A DNA stretch of 64,000 nt from Cryptomeria japonica (GCF_030272615.1 NC_081415.1:102584296-102648295); one strand, 5' to 3'. Positions 22,175 to 33,392 are shown, numbered from the stretch's first letter. The notes: generated by a model not told the origin, from the sequence alone. Translations and numbers: made by a program.

Positions 22175-23194
22175 CTAAAAGCGGATGTTCTTGTGTAGCA
22201 AGTGTATGAATGGGTGACACTTATCAGCCAATTGTGCAATGAATCTTCGGATGGATTGAAGTTGCCCTTGTAATGTCCTTAGCTGACTGATATTCTTTGG
22301 TGGTGGCATGTCCATGATTGCTTTTACCTTTGCTGGGTCAACTTCAATACCTTTACTTGAGACAATGTATCCTAGAAGCTTCCCGGAGGTCACTCCAAAG
22401 ACACATTTCTTTGGGTTGAGTCGAACATGGTATTGTTCTAGTCTATCAAAGATTTTATCCAAGATGTGGAGATGTCCTTCTCTAGTAAGTGATTTTGCTA
22501 GTAAGTCATCCACATAATCTTCCATCATAGTATGCATCATGTCATGGAAGTTGGTGGTCATTTCTCTTTGATAGGTCGCTCCTGCATTCTTGAGACCAAA
22601 AGGCATTACATTCCAGCAATATGTGCCCCATGGACATGTGAAGGCTGTCTTATGTTGATCTTCTGGTGCGATCTTTATCTGATTGTATCCTGAAAAACCA
22701 TCCATGAGTGAAAGCATGGCATGTCCTGCGGTCAGATCCACTATGATGTCAATATTTGGTAGGGGGAAGTCATCCTTAGGACATGCCTTATTCAAATCTC
22801 TGAAGTCAGTACAAATGCGGATGCCCCCTTTTGGTTTGCCAACAGGCACAATATTGGAGATCCATTCTGCATAATCAATTGGTCTAATGAAACCAACATC
22901 TAGGAGTTTCTTGAGTTCTATTTTGACTAGTACTGCAATTTGAGGATGCATCTTACGAAGCTTATGCTTGACAGGTTTGGCTCCTTCTGCGATGGTGAGG
23001 TGATGCATGACTAAATTAGGATCAAGCCCAGGCATGTCTGCATATGACCATGCAAAGTTGATCTGACGCTTCTGGAAGAACTCTATAACTTTAGGTTGTT
23101 CCTCTGGAGTGAGAAGAGATGCCAGATGTATGATATGAGGATTTTCAGGAGTACCCACATTATATTCTTTGGTTTCCTCAATGAGAATTGTTGA
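22175..23194 (-). pseudogene. pol: Element B reverse transcriptase
   Basis: RT copies the element RNA into cDNA. The open segment from 23,158 (327 codons) covers almost the entire RT: RKMHPQIAVLVKIELKKLLD, GFIRPIDYAEWISNIVPVGK, RICTDFRDLNKACPKDDFPL, SLMDGFSGYNQIKIAPED, KTAFTCPWGTYCWNVMPFGL, then the catalytic YVDD at residues 215-218 (22,505-22,516). The thumb/connection region NPKKCVFGV and GKLLGYIVSSKGIEVDP follows. All key RT motifs are intact. The stop upstream at about 23,195 fits CGA to TGA; the frame is shared with the linker and RNase H. Confidence 0.94.
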
Positions 23195-24446
23195 TCATTC
23201 CTGTTGTGTACTAGCAGGGAGGATGTCAAACCCTTCATCCTCAAGCACCTCAGAGAGGTTTTCACCATTGGATACGCTCTTTCTTTTTACTTTTGTTGGA
23301 TCAAACAGTGCCACAGTGTGGTTTTCACTAGAAGATCCATGTTTTATTGTGATATTTTTGCAACTGAAGGGTTTGGCATCCGCCCCAAAGTATGTTGCGC
23401 TATTTAGTTCTATGGCGAATCCAGCTTTGTGATCCCCACTTGGTAGGTTATCCCTTAATTCCAAAAAGTCAATGATGGCCTCATCATTTTGGAAGAGGTC
23501 GAGACATGGAGGATTTGATTGGTTCCATTCGACGAGTTCAGGATGGATAATGGGCATTACTTCATCGATTAGGTTAAGCGTGTTAGATGTATCAGAGAGG
23601 GTTAAGACGTTATGGTGAAGGTCGTCAATGGTACTCTCCCTATCGAAATCAGGTGTAGGATGAGACGTAGGGTCTGTGGAAGATGTTTCTAGCTCAGGAA
23701 CCCAAGTGGTATTTACCTATGCTTCTCCATAAACAAGGATGTCTTTGCATGGCGGAGGTGGTGATGTGTCTTCCTCATCTGAAGTATTAAGCTGCATAGA
23801 ATCAAATTCCCATTCATGTGAGTCGGTCTCTGAATCGCTTTCCAGCATCCGATTACTATACCATACTGGGATGTCCTTTGAGTTAAACACTGAAGGTGTG
23901 ATTGGTTTATGTACCTTTGTAGTGATCGGTGCTGCAGGAAGTTTGATGGGGATAAAAGAATCTGGTACAGGAAGTATTGGCAATGTTGACTCAGTGGCTT
24001 CTGCTGGAACTGCTGGTACCATAGATACTACTGCGGGTTCTAATACAGTTGCTGATGCTAACAGTGCTGCTGATGGGATTACGGGTCCATTTGGTGGAAT
24101 GAATGGAATTGGTGATGGTTGCGTTGGGGTTGTGAGCCTCGATGGGGCAGTTGGGATGGTGCTTGAGGCTGCTTTAATGATGAAAGGTGTCATTTTTGCA
24201 GTAGGCTGACATAATGGTTTGCTGGGTTTTCCTTTGAATCTGAGTTTAGGAAAGATTTCTTTCTCAAAGCCTAGGCCTGTATTACCTTTGGGCTTTAATT
24301 CTGGCAGCAGAGGTTCATGTCGTCCTTGTTTGCAATATCCCAAAGCACTCTAACCATCATATCCCATTCGTTGCATAATGAGGAGACCTTTGCCATACTG
24401 ATCCGTAGAAAGTTTAACTGGCAGGATATCAGTGGTGATGGGATCT
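23195..24446 (-). pseudogene. pol: Element B protease-RT linker with G-patch-like start
   Basis: This linker begins in a new frame relative to gag-protease. Its first part contains a Gly-rich YGKGLLIMQRMGYDG segment (about 24,350-24,410), similar to that of element C and resembling a G-patch. A Pro/Ala/Thr-rich stretch follows (from 24,343), then an acidic region (DSETDSHEWEFDSMQ), and then a segment from 23,557 with HPELVEW and GENLSEVLEDEGFDILP motifs. Element C has matching motifs (LLHPELIEWENEG; GENLLEVLEDGGFD-like) in the same order. Stops fit CAG to TAG and CGA to TGA. The role of this region is unknown. Confidence 0.7.
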
Positions 24447-25592
24447 TCATTCCGCTAGGTCCTCATCTTGGGTTTCTTCCTCTTGACTCTTTCCAAGGAT
24501 GAAAGGTGTCAAAGCACATGCTGGTGTGGTTAGTGGTTGTTGGAGTAACTGCTGTGGTTTACCATGTGTTCTAGGAGAAGTGGGCATCTGTCTCACACAA
24601 AAGAGTTGACTCAAGTTGTATTCTCCAGGACCTTCCTCTGCTACTTTCATCTTAAGCTTTCCTTGCTTTGGTATAGTGGTGTTCGAACTGGCAAGAGAGG
24701 CAAGACTTATATATGATGTGGAGGAAATGGCTTCTCTATTATTAGGAACGATAATCTTTGGTTGATGGCTGATATTATGGCAAAACGCAAAGGGATTTGC
24801 ATCGCCCAGGATTGTGATCTCTACACCATTATGTGGGAACTTGATACATTGATGGTAGGTAGATGGAACGGCTTGCATGGCATGTATCCAAGGTCTCCCT
24901 AACAATATATTGTATGGCAGAGGAAGGTCCAGAACCTGACAAATGATGTGCTTTACCACAAGGCCCACTCAGATTGGTAGTACCACAGCTCCTTTGGATG
25001 AATGCTCTGCATCGTCATAGGCTTTGATTGTGATCTTCTTACGAGGATCCACTGATTCTACTGCATATCCCAATGTGGTGACCAACTGTAGTGTATAAAT
25101 ATTCAGGCCTGCTCCATTATCGATCAAGACTAGCTTGATTCTATGCTGGTTAATAAAGCCTTCAATGTGTAGCGAAGCGTTATGAGGTTGCTGGAAAGAA
25201 GAGTTGTCACTTTCGGAAAAAGTGAGACAAGGTGATGACTTTAGACTTCCAACCATTGCTTGAAATTGGTCTGTATTCAGATTTGCAGGGACTAACGCCT
25301 CTTGGAGTGCTTGATCCAAGATAGTTTTATGAGATGGCGATAGGCGCAATAGCTCTAAAATGGATATAAGCGTAAGCGTTTTGTCGAATTGTTCCACAAG
25401 ATTGTACTGCTTTGGGATGGAGGTGGTACCTTGTGGAGCTGCCTTTATGGTGACCTTGCCACGACGTGTAACAACATTGCAATTTTAGTTGGGATTTTTG
25501 AAGGTTATAGTTGCAACTTGTTCACTGACATCATACAGATGATTTATAGTGTAATTATACGCAGCCTGTGTATAATCAGTGGTATCAGTGCC
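24447..25592 (-). pseudogene. pol: Element B aspartic protease region
   Basis: The protease cleaves the polyprotein. The region stays in the gag frame. Key motifs are LVLIDNGAGLN (active-site Asp with DNG in place of the usual D-T/S-G), ITIKAYDDAEHSSKGAVVLPI, and the C-terminal [20 protein letters not shown] typical of Tat-type proteases. Three or more in-frame stops separate it into pieces (about 25,593, 25,487 and 24,969), each one C-to-T change away from Arg or Gln codons. A frameshift follows near 24,450. Confidence 0.85.
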
Positions 25593-27131
25593 TCACCTGG
25601 AAGTGGATGGACCCCTTTGATCTTGTGATGGAAGTGGATTTTTGAACATCAGATGATCATTATTGGTTGTTTTTGGGTCATGTCCTTCAATTTCAATTTC
25701 TCCTCGATCAATAAGATCCTGAATGAGATCTTTCAATCGATGACAATTACTTGTCTTGTGTCCTCTTCCTTGATGGAATTCACAGTGTTTAATATCTCTC
25801 CACCATGCCGATTTGACCTGAGGCTCATAGTTTGATAGTTTAGGTAGAGTGACCAAATTTTGAGAAATGAGTTGTCGCAATACTGTTTCAATGGGTTCCC
25901 CTAAGGGAGTGTATGTGCGTTTTTGTTTTTGCTGACGAGGTCTAGGTTCATCGTGAGATGTGATGTGACCTTGATTAGAAGGAACATTTGTGTTGTTCTG
26001 AGGTGGAGGATTTTGTCCTGCAAACCAAACCACAGGTTGTGCGTTTTGGATAGTCTGGGCATCCACAACCCCATTGTTGACGATATTCTTGTTTTTATTC
26101 CAAAAGCTTGGTTTATCACTATTGAAGCGTGAGCGAGGACCATCTTTTGGTTCATTAAAGATTTTGATGAGTCCTTTCTTGGTGAGTGCCCATTCATATT
26201 TTAAACCCTTGGTGATCATATCATTAAAAGAGTCTATGTCTTTGACATCCAAGTGAAATTCCATTTCTTCGTTTAAGTTGGAAATGAATATTTCCACTAG
26301 TTCTCGTTTAGTTAACTAAAGAGAACGTCTACTAGACATTTGGCGCAATCGTTGCAGGAATATTGAGAATAGTTCACCTGGTTTTTGTTTGGTGTTGCAT
26401 AGATCAGCCATGGTGATGTCGCATTCAATGTTATGAGAGTAATGAGCTAGGAACTTCTAGATGAGTTCCTCAAATGTTCTAATGCCACCTGGTAAGTGGG
26501 AAAACCATGATGTGGGTGTTCCTCCCAAGCTTTGGGGAAAAAGGCACATTAGGTAGGTGTCTTCATATGCTACTTCAAGACAAGCATAATGAAATTCTCT
26601 GACATGATCACGAGGATCTCCCTTTCCTCTGTATTTTTCAAATTTGGGTGTTTCGAACCCACGTGGAAATGGTGGCATGTAAAGATTCCTATCAAAAGGA
26701 TAGGGACAGATGTCATTGAGTGAGAATTGATTGGTCTTGACACCACTATGAAGTTGTTGGGCGAGATTCTCGACTTGTTGCCGCAACATCTCCATTTCAT
26801 TTGGAGGAGGAGGTGGTGGGTTACCTCAGGGAATATTATATCTGATGGGATCTCTACCTCTTTCCTCTTCATGGCGACTTTGTCTTTCTGATGCTTGTCT
26901 TAATTGGGCAAGATCAAAGTCAGAGGGGAGTTTTGCTCCTTCTTGAGCGAGCTTTAAGAAGTGAGCATCCGCATTGCTCCTGAGTATTTCGTCAAAAAGT
27001 CTGTTAAAGAGAGGGTTATGTTGGGCCCTTTCTATTGTTGCAGGAGTAGGAGTACTTGGGTTTTTGTCATTCACATTTCCTCCACGTGCTTCTTGAAATT
27101 CATTGAGATTTTCCTCTTCTTCTTCTTCCAT
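25593..27131 (-). pseudogene. gag: Element B gag
   Basis: Gag forms the virus-like particle and binds the RNA. The start ATG is at 27,131 (MEEEEEENLNEFQEARGGN). All pieces share one frame. They give an acidic N-terminus, a coiled region, the retrotransposon gag core (FETPKFEKYRGKGDPRDHV, REFHYACLEVAYEDTYLMCL, FPQSLGGTPTSWFSHLP) and an unusual zinc knuckle CX2HX4HX4C (CEFHQGRGHKTSNC, about 25,750-25,790). Stops near 26,824, 26,458 and 26,318 fit CGA to TGA and CAG to TAG. Two of the three cut through the core, so no functional Gag is expected. Confidence 0.9.
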
Positions 27132-28822
27132 TTCTATTTCTCGTTGCCTTGACTATGATCGGGTTTGGGCAATTTTGCTTACAAACTTTTGTTGAAGTTG
27201 TGTGAAAATGATGATAAGTTTTTGATGAAATGAGAGATTGATGGTTGGTGAATTGTGTTGCATGTAGATCTCTAACACTTTTAAGGTAGATGTAACCGAA
27301 ATTCCTTCTTTGAATTGCTTGTTTGTTTTGATAAGATTTGATGTGATAAGGTGTAGAGAAATCTGAGATGTGTTACAGATTTAACTACCTAGTAATGAGA
27401 AGATTCACTCATGAACTAGTTTTAACCTGCGTAGATGTGTCTCTTAGGATGAGCTTATCCTAGATGTAGAAACAATCTAAAAAGTGATGTGATGTGTTTG
27501 ATTTCAAGCAATATCTAAAAGAGAACTTTGGGACAAGAACCTTCTTAATGTTTTGAGAATTGGAACAGATTGATGATGAAGTGATGATGTATGAGTAAGA
27601 TAATGGATGAAATGTTTTCAACTTCAATAAAAACTTTGTGTCACAAATGGGACAAACTCTACCTCTTTTCTTTCGGGTGTTGGTGGTATTTCTTGAGCTG
27701 TGTTGTATGTGATACAAATGTTTGGGAAAAAGTTGGGATTAATCTTACCTCCTTGGTTTTTGTGATAACTCAGAGCTCTATATTGCAGAAAAGCTCTGCA
27801 GTTCAAAGTCTCTGAATCAAATTCGTTTGTTTTTGCCTTGAAGGTAGAGATGCATGCGATGCAGAAAGACTCTATGTGAGACAAATATTTGTCTATTTAT
27901 ATAGAAGAACTTCTTTCTTTTGATCAAAGCCTTTGAGCTTAATGGTCTTCTTTTCAAGTTGATATTCTGATGACGCTTCTTCTTTCGCAAGATGTGAAGA
28001 ATGGTCATAAAATTTTGACTCTTTTTTGTTTTGCACTTTGTTTTTGATATTTTTGTTTGTTTTTGAGAAATGTTGGATGAATACTTTGTTTTTGGGATTG
28101 ATTTTTTGATTTTTCTTTGACAAGAAAACAAAGCAAGCACACAAACACAAGAATGTTGCCTCCAAAGGCACAAATGAGTATGGGTCTAGATCAACCCAAT
28201 CCTTGGACTTGTATATAACCCTTCCTTTAGATGTATTTTAAGGTGTATTTCCAAAGCCTGAAGTCGGCTCAATTTGCACTTGGTCTTTAAAACGAACACA
28301 CTTCAAACACTTTTTATCCCTAAGGTCAAATGGTCAGTTGTGATAAATTTAACCCACATCTTGATATTTCTTTGACTTTGGTACTACATACCTTATAAAT
28401 CTCATCGTGGCAGATAAGGATGTGATATACTAAGTCTTGCACGAGCATAACAAATAGATGATCCCTATGATGGGGGAGTCACCATTTTTATCAAGCCACA
28501 AGTGACTTTTCAAAAAGCTATGTTTCTACTCAAGGAAATATGTATGGTGAGTATTTTGGGAGCAAAACCATCTATGCTCTTACACTAAATTATATCGCAA
28601 ATATCCTCAATCAATAGAATGGGTGGACTACTACTTAAAGGTGTTTAGTCATGTTCGATGTTTTTGGACATAAGTTCATTCTGCAGTGACTCACTTAAGA
28701 GCCTTGTAACTGGTGGTGGGGCCCATTTGTCCCTTCGGCCAGTTACACTGTAGGAACAGCTATACCCAAGGCTACAACTTTCACTCTCACCTGATTTCTA
28801 TAGCGGCTCGAAGGATTTACCG

Positions 28823-28862
28823 CTCGAGGTCGTTCCCAAGAGTATCGATCCCTTGGCAGGCC
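28823..28862 (-). promoter_or_regulatory. Leader core motif (element B copy)
   Basis: On the - strand AGGCCTGCCAAGGGATC is followed within about 10 bases by CTTGGGAACGACCTCGAG. The two blocks correspond to GGCCTGCC and GGGAACGACC in elements A and C, with a shorter spacer. Confidence 0.5.
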
Positions 28863-29715
28863 TCTCTTAAAAAGATAAAATTTGAGTGTTACTAACACTT
28901 TTCTCTTGCACCTAGGACCACGAAAGCCAAGGGAGAGGATAGTGTGTGTTAGAGGTAGAACCACTTGACTGACTTTTTGCACAAGTGTGCCAAGCGCAAA
29001 AGACACTTGTTCTTTTTAACTTGTCATCGCAATGATTTTCTATCTATTTGGAGATGTTGCTCCAACAATCATGGTTTTCTTTTTAATTTTCAAAGGCAAT
29101 TGTTTGAGTAAACTAGAATTTGAAAATCCTGGTCAACTTAATGAAAAACATGTTTGCATGAAGTAAAGTTGCTTTAAAAATGAGACAAGTTGATTGTGAA
29201 TTTTATTTGCACCAAAAAAAGAATTGTGGATTCTGAGTTTTAGCTTGATGCAAGAAATAAAATTTGCCTTGTTGATTTTAACCACCAAAAGAATTTGTTC
29301 CTAACTTTGCAAAAAAATAAATTTGTGTGTATACGTTTGTGGTTCTTTTTACCTTGGAACAATGAAATTCTTTTTAAGAGCCCCAAACAAATGTGTGATT
29401 CTTTTTTAAAAGCCCAAATTTGAAATGTGAAGTTAATTTTAAACCAAAATAAAAAATGAATTCATTTTTAAAACCAACTTCAAAAACAAGTTAGTAAAAA
29501 ATATAAATCTACTTTTTAATCTAATTTAAATCTGCACAAAAGAGAAAAATAGTTAGTAAAATCCGCCTATTTGGTGGGCTTCTACAAGCCTAATTTTTTT
29601 TTTTCGTTTTTTTTTAATTTGTACAACGTTCTGTTACAATAGCGCTAGTCTGCATTTGAACAGAGGCGTTATTTAACACAAACGCACTAAAAGAAAGGGA
29701 AAGACAGAGAAGGCA

Positions 29716-29790
29716 AAAGCACTGAAACAGGGTGAATAGCACCAAAACAATGTCAAACGCGCCAAAACAGTGTCAAAAGCGCAAACTGTG
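29716..29790 (-). repeat. CpG-bearing 20-bp repeats near the element B PBS
   Basis: About four degenerate units near AGCGCCAAAACAGTGTCAAA (20 bp) lie in tandem, each with GCGC, GCAC or CGCG at its start. They lie 60-140 bp inside the element from the PBS. Similar CpG-rich, element-specific repeats occur in the leaders of A, C and D. Confidence 0.7.
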
Positions 29791-29853
29791 TGACATTTTC
29801 AACATTCAAACATGTTATTGGTTAAAAAAAAAAGTTGATCTTTTTGGTGTTTG

Positions 29854-29873
29854 GATTCACGTCGGGTTCACCA
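29854..29873 (-). other. Primer binding site of element B (tRNA-Trp)
   Basis: On the - strand TGGTGAACCCGACGTGAATC begins two bases after the 5' LTR. From memory of plant tRNA-Trp(CCA), whose 3' end is ...GATTCACGTCGGGTTCACCA, the match is complete over 20 bases. Confidence 0.85.
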
Positions 29874-29875
29874 AA

Positions 29876-31601
29876 TGATGCTCTGCAAAAAGGATTAGAA
29901 AATCTGTTTGATGGCAACACACACAAGAGCACAAGAAACAAATGTTAGTGTTAGCAACAAAAGATTATCCTAAACAGACATATCAAGAGAGATATTAAGC
30001 ATGAAATAGAAAGCATATAAACATAGAATAAAATAGCTAATCAAGATGCTCATAGTTGCTCCTCCCTTGTTCCTCTCCTCTCCAAGTCACAAATGAGTGT
30101 AGCTCTCAGCTTTTAGCACTAGCCATGGATGCCATATGGAGATTCAAGATGGTTGAATATGATAAGCAAATGCTATGCAAGTGTAGATAGTGATGCTCTG
30201 AGAAAGCTCTATGCTAATGCCAGTATAAAAACAATACTCTAATTCTTCCTTTTTTGCTTGAGGAGAAGGGTTCTATTTATAGAAGAAATGGGGAAATGAA
30301 GGGTTAAGATTGAGTAATCTTAGCAAGGGTTAGGATTGAAAGATATTCAATCCATGTGAGACTTTCAACCCAATCCCATGTTGACAAGTGTCACCATGAG
30401 GAGGCTTGAGAGGAGAGATAAGGAGCATTAAATGCTTGAGGGGACATGATGGTTACCCTAGTCAAAGAAATAAATGCTTTGAAGAGACACATGGGTTACA
30501 TGACAGTTAAGTTAGGGGTCAAAGTCCTTAACCATGGGTGCAAGTGGAATTAACCATTAATGGTCATGTAAGAGCCATAAGTGGTTTGGAAGACTTTAGA
30601 GGTTAATTTGTTGAACACACAAAGCATTAATTGTTTTTCAAAGACTTTGGAGTCTTTGAGAAGTGACTCCAATTTTCTTAGAAATGTGACAATATTTAGA
30701 GGATGGATTAGGTTGATTAGGAAAGGTTTAGAAGAATCTAGAAGGGGTTTTAGGCATGTAAGTGGATTTTGTAGGAAAATGCAAGTGGGAGGAATTTTGG
30801 TATTTTCAATTAAAATAAAATCATTTATTTCAATTAAATGGTGTAAATTGCATTTGGGTAAATATTCAAATAAATATTAATTTATTTAAATGAGAAAAAT
30901 GAAGATAAAGCATTAAAATGCTTGAAGACTTTGAGGGAAACCATTAAAGGCTTGAAGACTTTAAGGGAAGCAATTAAAGTCTTAAGAAGACTTTAAGGGA
31001 AGCCATTAAGTTTGAAGACTTTAAGGGAAACCATTAAAGGCTTAAGAAGACTATAGAAGGAAGCCATCAAGTTTGAAGACTTTAAAGCCATTAAGTTTTG
31101 AAGACTTTAAAGGAAACCATTAAAGGTTCGAGAAGACTCTAGAAGGAAGCCATTAAGTTTGAAGATTTTAAGGGAAACCATTAAAGGTTTCAAGTGGGTG
31201 AGGATAAATAGGATTTTAAATAAATAATTTATTTAAAATAGTTGTGCAACTTGCATTTGTAGGAAAATGCAAGTGGGTGGAGGATAAAGATGATTTAAAT
31301 AAATGTTAATTTATTTAAATGTGAGAGGTGGGATTTTGGGGGAATTTAAATAAATATTAATTTATTTAAATGTGAGAGAAGATTTAATTAAATAAATATG
31401 ATTTATTTATTTAATTAATGGTCTGAATTTGGTTAAGTGAATTAAATCAAATAAATTGAATAATTTATTTAATTAATAGGAGAAGAGGGTTAAGATGGAT
31501 TAATTAAATATATTAATTTAATTAATTATTGATTGATGGTTAAATAATCAAATAAATACTAAATATTTATTTAATTAAGTGGACAGATTTATGTGACTAC
31601 A
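29876..31601 (-). repeat. Element B 5' LTR (1,726 bp)
   Basis: Same boundaries and length as the copy at 15,741-17,466. In element orientation it holds U3 with the AT palindromes and tandem repeats (about 30,870-31,590), the TATA box and then R-U5. Confidence 0.95.
30273..30281 (-). promoter_or_regulatory. TATA box of element B 5' LTR
   Basis: TATAAATAG on the - strand, conserved in the 3' LTR and (as CTATTTATA near 57,226-57,234 on the + strand) in the solo LTR. It lies downstream of the repeat-rich U3 in element orientation. Confidence 0.65.
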
Positions 31602-31606
31602 CTGTT

Positions 31607-32098
31607 TATTTTCCCAAGGCACCCTTGATCCATGCCTTCCATCTAAAATCAATCTCAACCCTTCATAATCAAATCAATCTTGGCCCTCCATTGGCCTCCT
31701 CCAATCTATAAATTGGAGCTTATTATCCTCACAAAAGAATCAACTTCTCATGCATCCTTATGCTGCTCTATTCTCCTCCCATCTTCTTCTAATTCAAATT
31801 CTCATCTATCTATCATAATCCAATCCAAATATCCACTTACCTTGTTGAGCACAAGGAGAGCAATCCACATTCACTTCATTTTATCTATCTCCAACTCTCC
31901 ATTTGTCAAACTTTGGAGCTAGCAAAGTTCGTGAAGGCTAGGAGGACAAGGAAGAGCTACTTGCAATGGGAGCTTCATGAGTATATTTATGTTTTATATT
32001 ATCTTGTTTTCATGATGTTCTTCTTGAATCTTTCTTGGTATCTCATTTGAATGGTTTATTGAATATTGATCATGCACTAACCATTTCATTGTGAGACG
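31607..32098 (+). repeat. Element A 3' LTR, second part
   Basis: It continues the LTR cut at 15,740 and matches 8225-8733 of the 5' LTR, including the TATA box region. It ends GTGAGACG, one base different from the GTGAGACA of the 5' LTR, and is followed by the second GGAGG. Confidence 0.92.
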
Positions 32099-32103
32099 GG
32101 AGG

Positions 32104-33392
32104 TTTCTATGGAAGAGGTTAGATCTACTCTTTTTATTTGGGGGCAAATAAAGCTTCTGGACCTAATGGGTTTCTATCTCTTTTCTTTCAGAGTATGTGG
32201 TATGTGTTTGTGATGGAGTTTCTGGAAGTGGTGGAGGAATCAAGAGTGGGAGTTTTTGTGATAAAAGACTTTAACAACAATTTTATTGCCCTGATTCCTA
32301 AAAGGGAGGAGATTAGAACTTTTGGTGACTTTAGACCTATTTCCCCGTGCAATACAATTTACAAAATCATCTTCAAGGTAATGGCAAATAGACTCAAAAA
32401 AGTGTTGTACTCTATCATTTCCAGGGAGCAGAGTGAGTTTTCTCCAAATCAGTCGATTTATGTAGGGGTCATTGTGGCACATGAGGTAATCCACTCTATC
32501 TAGGTTTCTAATTCTGATAAGATGATGATTAAATTGGATATCAAGAAAGCGTATGATGAAGTCAATAGAGATTTTTTGTTAGATGCTCTTAGGCATTTTG
32601 GTTTCTATGTTGAATGGGTTAATTGGGTGGAAAGTTGTATCAAAACTCCATGTGCCTCAATCTTGATTAATGGTAGTCCACCAGGATTTTTTGAGACTGA
32701 GAAAGGTCTGAGGCAAGGGGATCTCATTTCACCCTTCATCTTCATTATCATGGCAAAAGCCTTGGGGAGGCTGATTTCAAAACAGAAAAGTGATGGTCGA
32801 TGGAAGGATGTGATATTTTAGGTATGAAAATGGGAACTCTCCTAGGGAAGTATTTGGGTATTCCATTTTTTGTAGGTGCAAGCAGAAGTGAGGTATGGAA
32901 AGGTCTTGTGGAGAGTTGCTTTAAAAAAAATGATGGCTGGAAAAGTCGATGGCTATCTTCTACAGGTAGGATTCTTATGTTAAAATCTATTGTATCTTCT
33001 ATTCCTATTTACTCTATGATGTGTTTGAAGATCCCTAAGAGAATAATCAATGTTATTGGACAAAGAAAGAGGAAGTTATTCTAGAATGGGGCAAGAGACC
33101 AAGACAAGATTTTGTTATTATCATGGAATAACATTTGTGTTATGAAGGACAAAGAGAAAGTTGGTTTGTGAGATTGGAATCTCATGAATGAAGCGCTAGA
33201 TGCCAAATTGGTCTGGAATTTATATGCTCAAACATCTTAACTTTGGGTGAGAATTTTGAAAGCTAAGTATATGGACTCTTTGAAGGATAGTAGAATCTGG
33301 GCCATAAGAAATCCCCCTCGTGGCTCTGCAATATGAAATTTTATTATTTCTTATCGCAAAGTTATTGTGGATCATATCACCTGATAGGTTGG
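32104..33392 (+). pseudogene. LINE ORF2, RT domain (piece 2 of 3), catalytic box deleted
   Basis: This continues the LINE ORF2 from 7,750. Motifs in order are GANKASGPNGF, FIALIPKREEIRTFGDFRPI, VMANRLKKVL, SREQSEFSPNQSI, LDIKKAYDEVNRDFLLDALR, INGSPPGFFETEKGLRQGDL and SPFIFIIMAKALGRLI. From GRWKDV the sequence passes directly (near 32,814) to GMKMGTLLGKYLGIPFFVGA, so about 80 residues with the catalytic FADD box are missing compared with plant L1 RTs. The stretch after it (GRILMLKSIVSSIPIYSMMC) is the usual RT thumb region. Two stops at the end (ITW and Q codon positions, 33,382-33,387) fit TGG to TGA and CAG to TAG. Element C follows. Confidence 0.9.
33388..33392. repeat. Target-site duplication of element C (GTTGG)
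   Basis: GTTGG at 33,388-33,392 is repeated at 54,059-54,063. Joining the flanks restores the LINE zf-RVT region (VGNGQKAKFWDDSW). Confidence 0.93.

Larger units (their letters stand above)
27132..29853 (-). other. Element B leader (untranslated, 2.7 kb)
   Basis: No coding motif is seen between the PBS and gag. The region holds the 20-bp repeat at 29,716-29,790, the leader core motif at 28,823-28,862, and Phe/Lys-coding low-complexity stretches at 29.0-29.6 kb. Long leaders are usual for Tat/Ogre elements. Confidence 0.65.
15741..31601 (-). mobile_element. Element B: Tat-like Ty3/gypsy retrotransposon (15.86 kb)
   Basis: On the - strand the order is 5' LTR (29,876-31,601), PBS, leader, gag, protease, linker, RT, double RNase H, integrase, 3' UTR, PPT and 3' LTR (15,741-17,466). 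Both LTRs are exactly 1,726 bp, begin TGTAGTCACA and end CAGAGCATCA in element orientation, and differ by about 20 substitutions by eye, almost all transitions. This is therefore probably the youngest large element in the nest. The archaeal-type RNase H and the order protease, G-patch-like, RT, RNase H, aRNase H, integrase place it in the plant Tat/Ogre lineage. Every coding block carries stops and pol has at least one frameshift, so it cannot make its own proteins now. Confidence 0.95.
7751..32098 (+). mobile_element. Element A: LARD-like non-autonomous LTR retrotransposon
   Basis: The element runs from TGTAGACACC to GTGAGACG, flanked by GGAGG. It has LTRs of 983 bp (5') and about 949 bp (3', split by element B), a PBS after the 5' LTR, and a polypurine tract before the 3' LTR. 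Without B it is about 8.5 kb. Its 6.55-kb interior has no gag, protease, RT, RNase H or integrase motif, which fits the class of large retrotransposon derivatives (LARDs). It shares leader motifs with C and B, a 3' structured module with B, and the pre-PPT stem-loop with B, C and D. This makes a Tat-like element the likely source of its replication proteins (inference). The terminal CA of the 5' LTR is CG in the 3' LTR. Confidence 0.9.

Noticed and set aside
23739-24209. 156-codon + strand frame rich in Gly/Ala/Val
   Set aside because: It is the shadow of the Pro/Ala/Thr-rich linker of element B on the opposite strand.
19893-27131. Endogenous pararetrovirus (caulimovirid)
   Set aside because: LTRs, target duplications, PBS, PPT and a D,D-35-E integrase show an LTR retrotransposon; no movement protein was seen.
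29854-29873. tRNA-Trp gene
   Set aside because: Only the last 20 bases of the tRNA are matched and they abut an LTR; it is a primer binding site. The same holds for 40,129-40,147.
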